Assembly (NCBI GenBank): GCA_022393335.1
Contig: JAJEKB010021308.1
Coordinates: 2,105,512 to 2,169,511, forward strand
Length of the DNA: 64,000 nt
From: Macrotrachela quadricornifera
Taxonomy: Eukaryota; Rotifera; Eurotatoria; Philodinida; Philodinidae
Direction: 5' to 3'
Both the position numbers and the translations under genes were made by a program. Position 1 is the stretch's first letter, and each line of letters begins with the position of its first letter. Below the pieces are notes generated by a model. The model did no database searches and was not told the origin of the DNA. It saw only the letters and a list, made by a program, of their open reading frames with translations. Of the stretch, positions 55,679 through 64,000 are shown piece after piece.

Positions 55679-56850
55679 ATGGAACAATTCAATGATATAT
55701 TTGACATACTGGATGATGAAACGGATACACTCGAATATACAAAAGAAGATTTAAATCAATATTTTGCACATAGTCATTTAAAATCAATTATGAACGAAGG
55801 AGATATTACTATCGATGAAAATGATTACAATTATAATAATACGATTGAAGTAAAAGATATTCATTTGTTGATTAAAGAATTTCAACTATTCTTCTCTACT
55901 CTTTCTTTAGTTAATGGAAAGCAATGAAGAAGAAACAGAAAGGGACGAAGAAGAAATTCTATCACAAAAATTAAGTCAATTATCAACGAAAAGTGATCAG
56001 GACGATAATGCACAACAATTATATATGATAAATAATAAACGACGATCAAGTACAGTGTCAAGTCCTAGTGTTATTCCAAAGAGAATCAAAATGACAAATG
56101 ATTATGACGATGATGATAGTGGTATGGAAGAAGAAGAAACAGAAAATAAAATACCATTATATTTATTAGAAAAAAATAAGTCATTTGATCATATGATCCA
56201 AAAAGTAATGAATTCGGCTAATTCTATTAGTATGAAAGATTTACGAGAAATTGCAATATTAATTCATCATATTTCTATTCTTCATATTGAACAACAAACT
56301 AAAATGATTTACTTACAATCAGGTACAGGCACATTAAGAGAGTTACTTGAACCTGAATTATTACATATTGATCGACGAGTTTGGCCAATACAAGTCAAAT
56401 CAAAAGTATTTAAAAAACAGACAACAATGGAAACAAATCAAGAAAATGAATATGAAGATTATGAAAATTTTGTTCGTCAACGTTTACAACGAATGCATAA
56501 TAAAATAGAAGAATATCAACGGCAACTGGATGAAAGGAAATTTTATTTAATTGGTTTTACATCTTCGATGGAAGATACTATTAAAAATCATGTATATCTA
56601 CATGGTATTCAATCTTTTCAAATGAAATCTGATTTGAAAATAGCATTAGTTAAACACGATTATGATGCTGAAATACTTGAACGACAATATTTACAAGAAA
56701 ACCCAAATGAATATCAAGTATGAAAATGAGTTTTATAGATACTATATTATTGTATTAATTCTTATTTAGATTAAAATTGCTAAACGTTTATATGAAGTCA
56801 AAAATGAAGCTGAACAATTTAGAAGACAATTAATAAAATTAAAACAATGA
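55679..56850 (+). CDS. Acidic/coiled-coil protein upstream of the RT-like gene (352 aa, three exons)
   Basis: Exons 55679-55849, 55911-56717 and 56770-56850 are joined by GTAAAA...TTTAG and GTATGA...TTTAG introns of 61 and 52 bases, both phase 0. The N-terminal third is acidic (long D/E runs) with a basic patch (NKRRSSTV, PKRIK), possibly a nuclear-import signal. The middle has a Leu-rich helix (SMKDLREIAILIHHISILH), and the C-terminus is coiled coil (NFVRQRLQRMHNKIEEYQRQ and a final KLYEVKNEAEQ-type helix). It ends 48 bases before the RT-like gene and is on the same strand. By position it resembles the ORF1-type coiled-coil proteins that accompany RT genes in retroelements; no homology could be tested. 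Confidence 0.65.
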
Positions 56851-56898
56851 GTCTTCTATAATAAACCACCTCTATCATATAGCTCTATACAAACTTCG

Positions 56899-59408
56899 AT
56901 GTCAGTATCAGTCGATAATAATGATTCTATTGGGAGTACTAATGTCATAAATAGTATTTCTGAACAACAATTACTATCTGAAAATGAAACAATAATTCAA
57001 CAAAAGAAACTTGATATGATGGCTAAACATGTAGCTACAGCTGAAATAAAATATCATCAATGTCATACAATATTTTATCAAGAATTATGTCAAATGTGGC
57101 AAAATCATCGTAATCACATTCAGAATCAAGAAATGTCAACAAGATTAATTGATTTAATTGAACAACGTTTCAAAAATATTACTGATCGTTGGAGAGATAT
57201 ACATAATTTTCAAGTCAAACATGATTTACAATGTTCACATAATAATGATAGTTTGGATAATATAAATAAAAGTCAAAAAGAACAGATCATCAAAACAATT
57301 GGATTTCGGCCACATCTTATTCTTAATACATCACATTCATTGAATAATAAACAAATAGAATTATTAAATCGAGGACCAACTTATGTTCCTCCCTTTCAAA
57401 TACATATTTCATCTTCATGTCAATCGATGGATGATATTTTGAAAAAATTCTATGCACCATTAAAACATCAAATGGCTGGTCTATTTTCAAAATATGAGAT
57501 GGATATTGATATACAAATGGAACTTCAAAATATAATTTTTCAACAATTTAAAAATCATTTTACATTATCAATACCATCTCATCTTCAACAACGTGCTATC
57601 CATGAAATGAGATTAGTTCAAACAATACGAACTTATTTAAAAGAAAATAATCTTATTTTACGAAGAACTGCTGATAATATGAATATATTTTATTTGGGAA
57701 ATAGACAAGATCTTGAAATACTATCAAATGATTATTTAATAAATATGGATGCTTATGAAATTCTATTCACAATCAATAATGAAGACAGTAATGAACAGCA
57801 ACAATTAAAAACGAAATTAAATCAAATCATTCAAACAATAAATAGGGGATTAAAAATTTTAAAAACAGTCAAAGCATTGAAAGAGGAAATCGTCGATAAG
57901 TTACTTCTTGATGCAACAAAAGTTCAATTACCATATATATATTTTTTACCAGATGTTTCAAAAGTACACACTTTGACTTTGTTTCCTTTGTTTTTCTTTA
58001 TTTACGATTTATTTGTTTAGAAAAATACTATATCATTAGTACCATTTATTACATCACAAAAAAGTGCAACATCAAAAGTGGCTAAATATCTCAATCGTTT
58101 ACTTCGACCATTTGCTGATGAATATATGATATCAACTACATTTTATGATGAAATGGATTTTATACAAAAATTAAATTCTTATGCCAATGAAGAACGTCGT
58201 CTTACTTCGACCACAATATTTTGTACAATTAAAATTACGAATTTTTATACATTGGATACACATCGAAATATGATTAATGCAACTATTTCTTTCTTACGAG
58301 AGAATTTAGCATCAAATAAACTTCAACAAATACCAATTATAACGATTCAAAATCTTCTAGAATTAGTTCTTTTCAATAATATTTTTCTTTATAAAAATAA
58401 AATTTATAAATTTATTAAAGGTGGTCCAAACTCAATGGCATTAATTGAAACATTAACAAATATTTATTTATTTTTATGGCAAAAAAAGATATTAAAACAT
58501 GAAAAATTCAAAAATGAATTATTTGGAAGGTAAAAAAATCTTTTTTTCTTTCTTTTTAGAAAACTGATACTCTTGGACTTTTTACAGTTGAATATTTCCA
58601 AAATGCTATACTCTTCTACATGACTTTACACGACACACGTTCTAAAAGGATTAATTAATTTTCATTTTGTTTTTATAGATATAAAGATCACATATTTTTT
58701 ACATGGAATGGTTCCAAAGATGAACTTCAGAGTTTTGTACAAACTATTGTAAACGAATTTTCGAATGTTCATTGTCAAACATATATTGGATCACAGATAG
58801 ACTTTTTAAATGCCTATATTGAAAATCGTCATGGTCAATTATATAGTCGAGTTTATCATGATCCATCTATTCAACGATATACTTTACCATATGTCATTGG
58901 TCATTCAAAATTACAACATGGTGATTGGCTACGATCAGCTCTTATTCGTGCTGTTTCTTATTGTTCGTCAGTTTATGATTTTCAACAAGAAAGAATTTAT
59001 CTTGAATTAACTTATCTTGTCAATGGTTATTCACTCTTATTTCTTGAATGTCATATAGAACATTTCTTCAATTATTTTCCTAGTGAATCAATGCGATATT
59101 CATTAGATGAAAAAATGTATGATAAATTTCGTCAACATTGGTTCAATTTTGTTAATAAACAACGTCAAAATACTGATAAACTTTAAAAAGCTGATGATAA
59201 TGGTACTCTAATTCATTTAAATTATTTGTATGAATATGGTCCAAAATGTAAATTTAATAAAGAATTTCATCGATTTTGGCTTGAATCCTGTAAAAGTCAA
59301 CCTGATTTATTCAAAGAAAATATCATAATCATGTTAACTACTAAACATCAACATTCCTTAAACGCTTTATTAACTAAATACAAATTATCTGATTGGATTA
59401 AATCATAA
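56899..59408 (+). CDS. Penelope-like RT-related protein with replaced catalytic residues
   Basis: Exons 56899-57963, 58021-58529 and 58679 onwards. The N-terminal region contains LLNRGPTYVPPFQ, the Penelope-like GP-x-[YF]-[VI] motif. The RT fold is followed through LNRLLRPFADEYM, but the first catalytic block reads TIKITNFYT where the RT at 28 kb has FDITDLYT. The GGAMGS block reads GGPNSM, and the YIDD box reads YKDHIFFT. All key aspartates but one are changed, while the rest (IDFLNAYIENRHG, LPYVIGHSK) is well kept. That points to a non-catalytic but possibly maintained protein, not random decay. The frame is open over about 690 codons to a TAA at 59184-59186; a further 73 open codons follow to 59408, which suggests one late stop or readthrough. 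Confidence 0.7.
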
Positions 59409-59861
59409 ACATGTGAGTGCTAGAGGGTGAGGTACCACGCACTCTATTATATTAGATTTCATACTTTATTTTGTTTTCTATAGATCTTTTTGCACTGTTC
59501 TATTTTTTCATCACATCACAATTTTTATTTTGTTTATTGACACTATATCATGCTGCTTTTCAAATACATCTGAACAACTATTTTTCTTCTTTTTTTCTAT
59601 TTGTATCGTATATAAATAAATTAGGTTTATCATTTATATTGACATGTTTCTTTCATTTTTGTATTTTCTACGATATATATATATTACAAGTAAATTTCAT
59701 CTATTTCACTGTTCTTATTATCTTATTCTAGATAAATTGTAAGCAGTTACTTCATTATCGTACTATCTATCTATCACATTGAATTCAAATCACGTTAAAC
59801 TAAAGTAAATTATTTACTAACTCTGAAGTTTTTATTATTCTTTGTCTATATAGGGTTCAAA
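59409..59861. other. Spacer between RT-like and exonuclease-like genes
   Basis: AT-rich and mostly non-coding; the hydrophobic 86-codon frame at 59471-59731 has skewed F/Y/I/L composition and is probably chance. AGAGGGTGAGG at about 59421-59431 is a single-copy telomere-like word. Confidence 0.4.
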
Positions 59862-60689
59862 ATGGAAAATTATAATCGTAATGAATTCACTCGAAATGAA
59901 CGACAACGACAATTAAATAATAAATTCAGTCTTTTACCAACATTTACTCCATTAAATATTTATGAAATTTATCATATTAATCGAGTAACCTCTTCAATGA
60001 TATTACCTAATTTAATTCAATTAGCAAGGCAAACAACAAAATTTACTATTGATACAGAACATGATTATTATACACATGAACCGGCACTTATTCAACCAAA
60101 ATCCATTGTGTTATTAGTTGAAACATGTCATTTACCCAATGCATCATCAGTATTATTTTGGTTAATAAAATCACTTTTCAAAGTCATTTTACAACCATCA
60201 AATAAAATTTATACATGAGGTAATGGAATTTATGAATTAAGAGATTTTATTCAATATGGTCTACTTTCATCACATTTACTTGCTCAAATAAATAATATTA
60301 ATATACAACATCGTTTTAAAAATTGGTATAATAAAATATTTGTTCATACTTGTGGTCTTCGATCATTCGATCATGATCATATATCATGTACATGTTTACA
60401 TCGACCAATAAAAAATAAAAATGATTTATGGTCACTTCAAAAAGCAATTGCCTATACATTTAAACAATTTCTTGATAAAAATTATACCAAAACTAATTGG
60501 AGACTTTGTCTTGACATTACATATCTACAACAATATACAATATTAAATCAAAGACAAAAGAAAAATCTTCAACATCGTATTCTTTATGCCGTAAATGATT
60601 GCTTAGCTGTAACTAAATTATTAATGATGTTAGAATCGAACTGGACAAAAGAACAACTTGAGAAATACAATGAAAATAATCAATTGTAA
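59862..60689 (+). CDS. DEDDy-type 3'-5' exonuclease-like ORF (RNase D/WRN-exo-like), one internal TGA
   Basis: TKFTIDTEHDYYTHEPALIQ gives the Exo I D-x-E motif followed by the P-A-L-I-Q strand of RNase D/Werner-type exonucleases. SIVLLVETCHLP follows. Exo II is probably near GNGIYELRDF, and the C-terminal HRILYAVNDCLAVTKL supplies Y-x-x-x-D of Exo III. Such enzymes remove 3' nucleotides of RNA or DNA using two metal ions. A TGA (60216-60218) sits where family members have a Trp before G-N-G (a TGG to TGA change), so the 275-codon gene may be inactive, carry a base error or rely on readthrough. It is downstream of the RT-like gene on the same strand. Confidence 0.6.
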
Positions 60690-60699
60690 TAGTAAGTAT

Positions 60700-62030
60700 T
60701 ACAAGTAACGCTCGTCCGAAGACTCGCTCAGCTCTTTCTCGTAGAAATCATGTTTTTAAACTACCGTCATGCTATTCATTTATAAAAGTCAAAAAACCGA
60801 AGTCAGATTCAAGTTCCTTCACCGCAACTGTCCTTCACCAAACTTCATCAAATCAAATGCTTTTTATTTTGAAATTTGTCATTTCTTTCAAAAAATTGAG
60901 GTTCAAAAAATTTTAATGCAACTGACTTCAAATTCGAATTTCTCGTCCTCTATTACCGTTCGGTCAACCCTTATCAAAAAGTTTCTTTTTGCGAAAAAAT
61001 GGTCCTTTATGTACAAAAATTGATCCGAAAAAAATTTTAAAAAACTAACATCAGATTCGACTTGCGCGTTCCCGATTACCCTTCGGTTCAGTTTTATAGA
61101 AAATATCAAGAAAATGTTTCTTTGACTTGGTGCGGACATACAAGCAAGCAATCAAGCAAGCAGACAATTTCTGTTTGCAAGACTGTTCTCTACGAGAAAG
61201 AGAATAATAATCAGCAATGGTGTTCATCACCCACCACGATGAAATCATCATTTCGTGAAAAAACATCTATTTTCGATGGAAAATACCAAACCTCACCAAT
61301 TCCTAACATCAATTGATCAATGCTGATACCATAACAATCAGCAATGGTGTTCTTCACACGCCACGATGAAATCATCATTTCATGAAAAAACACCTATTTT
61401 CGATGGAAAATACCAAACCTCGCCAATTCCTAACATCCATTGATCAATGCTGATACGATAACAATCAGCAATGGTGTTCTTCACACGCCACGATGAAATC
61501 ATCATTTCATGAAAAAACACCTATTTTCGATGAAAAATAACAAACCTCACCAATTCCTAACATCAATTGATCAATGTCGATACCATAACAATCAGCAATA
61601 GTGTTCTTCACACGCCACGATGAAATCATCATATCGCGAAAAAACACCTATTTTCGATGGAAAATACCAAACCTCACCAATTCCTAACATCAATTGATCA
61701 ATGCTGATACCATAACAATCGGCAATGGTGTTCATCACCCACCACGATGAAATCATCGTTTCGTGAAAAAACACCTGTTTTCGATGGAAAATACCAAACC
61801 TCACCAATTCCTAACATCAATTGATCAATGCTGATACCACATGATCACCGAACAGACTTCAGATTCGATGTCCCCGCATCGAAAGACTTCTGGAAATGTC
61901 TTTTCCGAAAAATCGATTTTCGATGTTTTTTTGACCCTGCGGACACACAAGCAAGCAAGCAAGCAAGCAAACAAACAATTTATGTTCCTAAGACTCTTCT
62001 CTACGAGAAAGAGAATTAAGTACCCACAAG
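60700..62030. mobile_element. Repeat-rich insertion with CTTTCTCGTAGA inverted ends and internal tandem array
   Basis: TCTTTCTCGTAGA near 60745 is mirrored by TCTACGAGAAAGAGAATTA near 62000. An almost identical segment (AAGCAAGCA, ACAATTT, TTCTCTACGAGAAAGAGAAT) also occurs at about 61140-61208. Between lie diverged words like CAGATTCGACTTGCGCGTTC (60800-61080) and a tandem array of about 127 bp. Short frames are repeat products. Confidence 0.4.
61208..61850. repeat. ~127-bp tandem repeat, five copies
   Basis: A unit containing TCAGCAATGGTGTTC, CACGATGAAATCATCATTTC, AAAAACACCTATTTTCGATG and CCTAACATCAATTGATCAAT recurs five times with 2-5% differences. High identity suggests recent expansion. 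Open frames in both strands follow the repeat. Confidence 0.75.
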
Positions 62031-62331
62031 CATTATCTTACCAATAGAATAAATTATTTTTTCTTTTCTTTTATTTAGTTCACTTATGCATTAATCTAAA
62101 AAATCATACTAACATTTACCTTCAATTTTATTGTTGTGACTCTTCATTATATGTTTTTTGTTATCTAATGAACTGTGTTTTTGAAAATAAACAGGACATT
62201 TAAATCCATACACTGTTTCATTTCTATCTAGTTCACTACAATCTTTTCTCGTAAACTTTCTCAGGATCTGTTGCCTATGTTTGTTTCTTCTAGAAATTAT
62301 AATTTTCTAATATTCATTTGTCGAAAAGATA

Positions 62332-62507
62332 TGTCGGATCAACTTGAAGAACAACAACACAAAATTTCTAGTAATACTATAAATCTTTTTGTGACTTACA
62401 GTTTCTTATTCTTTGTAGAAAATTATGATTTATCTGCTAATAATAATTATCTATCAGATCAATCAAATATACAAGTAAAGAAAAAGAAAATGTATGAAAT
62501 AAAATAA
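62332..62507 (+). CDS. Small hypothetical ORF
   Basis: The frame starts MSDQLEEQQHKISSNTINLF. It continues through a GTGACTTAC...TTTGTAG segment that could be a short intron, into an Asn/Ser-rich, then Lys-rich end. No recognised domain. Codon composition and Asn/Gln richness match the other small genes of this cluster. Confidence 0.35.
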
Positions 62508-62554
62508 TTTTCTTTTGCCTATTGTAATAGTCACATGCATTGTACAATCAGACT

Positions 62555-62704
62555 ATGATCACATCATCAATAATAAATGAAAAAGAACCTTTGGATGATT
62601 ATGAACTACTTCAAGCAACAAAGGTGACGGTTCAATTATATGACTGTATGAAATGTTATATAAGAATTCCACGATGTAAAGTAAAAATTAAACAAAACCA
62701 ATGA
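62555..62704 (+). CDS. Small hypothetical ORF (49 aa)
   Basis: An acidic start (NEKEPLDDYELLQATK), then VTVQLYDCMKCYIRIPRCKV. The second half faintly resembles the L-x-x-Y-x-x-x-[TI]-R-x-P ending of the TRR-x-x-P-I family, but this is weak. No other features. Confidence 0.35.
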   Translation: MITSSIINEKEPLDDYELLQATKVTVQLYDCMKCYIRIPRCKVKIKQNQ

Positions 62705-62789
62705 AAGCTTCAAATCTTATTTATGTGTCTGTTTTTTTCGAATCACTTCATTTTGGATTGATGACCAAGATCATGATTCAAATACAAAT

Positions 62790-63005
62790 ATGGAAGAACT
62801 AGTCGTTCAGAAAATACAAGAATTACGTGAAGAACAAGAAAAAGCATCAGAAAATTCACAAAAACAAACATTATCGAATGATCAGGATGAAGAAAATAAA
62901 AAAGACTATTATATATTAGCATTAGATTTTGACGATTACAACATGATGGAAAATTATATCTATATTGATTTACCATGGCCTGAAAACCCTCAATGGCCAG
63001 AATAA
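62790..63005 (+). CDS. Small acidic ORF (71 aa)
   Basis: A charged N-terminal helix (MEELVVQKIQELREEQEKAS), then a D/E-rich stretch with DYYILALDFDDYNMMENYIY and a Pro/Trp-rich end (WPENPQWPE). No family is recognised. It is followed by an AATAAAATAA polyadenylation-like run at about 63109. Confidence 0.4.
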   Translation: MEELVVQKIQELREEQEKASENSQKQTLSNDQDEENKKDYYILALDFDDYNMMENYIYIDLPWPENPQWPE

Positions 63006-63296
63006 TATCATAGCATATGACACATTTTCAGACAATTTTTTCTTTACGTTTCTTATATATTTCCTCATAGTCCATTGAATACTTTCACTTTCTACGATTC
63101 TTGTATAAACAATAAAATAATTTCATCTACTTTTGTCTATACATTTATTCTAAATACATATATTGTTCTCATATCTTCATTTTCTATCTTTATTTATACA
63201 CTCATTAATATTGTTTTTAGATAAAGTAATAGACTATTTCAAAAAGTTAATATTACTTTACATATTATTTTTGAATACATTCTTCATATTGGTAAA

Positions 63297-63635
63297 ATGG
63301 CTGATTTACACAATTTATCTACAACAGGAATTGTTAAAGAATTAAGTAAGACATATGACTAAAAAAATATCTAGTACCATAGGATACATTAGTAGCTATA
63401 TTTAAATCTTCTTCTAGATACAAATTTAGAACAAAATACAAAATCTACTCAAGCAACAGCATCGACTGTTCATCTAAACTCATCAACTCCATTATCTACA
63501 TTGTTCGGATGTCATTCAATGATACCATTATCACCTTCAACCAAAGGAAGAACAACAGCAGGAATTATTCCATCATTAGTACTTCAAAGTGTTGACATGG
63601 TCATACATGAACGAATGGATAAAATTGATAATTGA
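63297..63635 (+). CDS. Small Ser/Thr-rich protein, two exons
   Basis: Exons 63297-63345 and 63418-63635 joined by AA|GTAAGA...TTCTAG (72-base intron) give about 88 aa. MADLHNLSTTGIVKEL is followed by a Ser/Thr-rich middle and an amphipathic end (LVLQSVDMVIHERMDKI). An AATAAAG-type polyadenylation-like signal lies about 60 bases downstream. Function unknown. Confidence 0.45.
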
Positions 63636-63857
63636 TACTCTTCAGCATATGATGTATATGATCGATTCTATTTTGAACTGATATTTTGTATTTTAATAAA
63701 GTTCTTACATAGCTTTTCTTCGCTTGATTCATTTTGTTTTCACTTTTATGAAACACTATTTTCATGATTAAAAAATATATCTATTGAAACTTATTCTCTC
63801 ACTTTTTTCCTAGATTAAAATTTACTCATTTTTCTTTTTCGACTACATTATTCTTGA

Positions 63858-64000
63858 ATGGCTCATAATAATGGTCACAATTTATATTCTGATCATGGGT
63901 TATCACAAGATGCTCAAGGTCGATGATGGGAAATACTGTCTCCAACACAAGTTCTTACTGGCGAAATACAAAAACCTAATGTTAAGAAAAAATCACAATG
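63858..64000 (+). CDS. Partial small ORF running off the window edge
   Basis: MAHNNGHNLYSDHGLSQDAQ precedes an in-frame TGA, after which WEILSPTQVLTGEIQK continues to the window end. It could be a first exon, or a gene with one nonsense codon; the rest lies outside the window. Confidence 0.3.

Noticed and set aside
59471..59731. 86-codon hydrophobic frame as a membrane protein
   Set aside because: Composition is that of translated AT-rich non-coding DNA (F, Y, I, L, S), with no start context or homolog-like motif.
61208..61850. Five 127-bp repeats, initially considered as repeated coding modules
   Set aside because: Frames are open on both strands only because the unit is repeated. No protein-like composition or codon pattern differs between strands.

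Overview
The window reads as AT-rich animal DNA from a bdelloid rotifer, probably a subtelomeric segment. The reasons are: short introns (about 50-80 bp) in many genes; Penelope-like reverse transcriptase (RT) genes; hammerhead ribozymes next to C-rich, telomere-like CCCTCA repeats; an F-box gene with one leucine-rich repeat per exon; a gene for an ADP-ribosyltransferase joined to TPRs; and a probable prokaryote-type Argonaute. The species cannot be fixed from sequence alone.

Layout. 1-6.4 kb: degenerate repeats and non-autonomous transposons, including a 1-kb hAT-like element with a clean 8-bp target duplication. 6.4-9.7 kb (minus): an F-box/LRR gene with about 19 LRR exons. 10.4-24.2 kb: mariner and piggyBac remnants among three glycosyltransferase genes (GT92-like, GT25-like, and a two-domain GT31/fringe-like plus GT25-like protein). 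24.2-26.8 kb: minisatellites and dispersed repeats. 26.8-30.1 kb (plus): a decayed Penelope-like RT gene of Athena type, followed by three repeat units, a hammerhead ribozyme and CCCTCA repeats. This is the 3' architecture described for the giant telomeric retroelements called Terminons. 30.9-34.6 kb: a DDE transposon with TIRs of about 520 bp. 34.6-38 kb: a small membrane protein (DUF5658-like) and a broken Argonaute gene. A 952-bp palindrome is inserted in the Argonaute gene, and its 5' end abuts a second hammerhead ribozyme on the minus strand.

38.1-45.9 kb is a 7.7-kb CACTG...CAGTG element built mostly of degenerate tandem repeats plus a 770-bp palindrome. It abuts an ART-TPR pseudogene (45.9-47.6 kb), which is itself split by a 603-bp MITE that contains an assembly gap. 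49-50.8 kb (minus) is a piggyBac transposase with one stop codon.

51.1-64 kb (plus) looks like a second multigene telomeric retroelement. It holds tandem small paralogous proteins sharing a C-terminal motif of the form T-R/K-R-x-x-P-[IL]-x-x-x-F-[DN]-M, a 352-aa acidic/coiled-coil protein, an RT-like protein whose catalytic aspartates are replaced, a DEDDy-type 3'-5' exonuclease-like ORF, and further small acidic ORFs to the window edge. The small-protein family, the catalytically altered RT and the exonuclease together are the best candidates for an undescribed system.

Many breaks lie in A/T homopolymers, so some pseudogene calls may be assembly indels.
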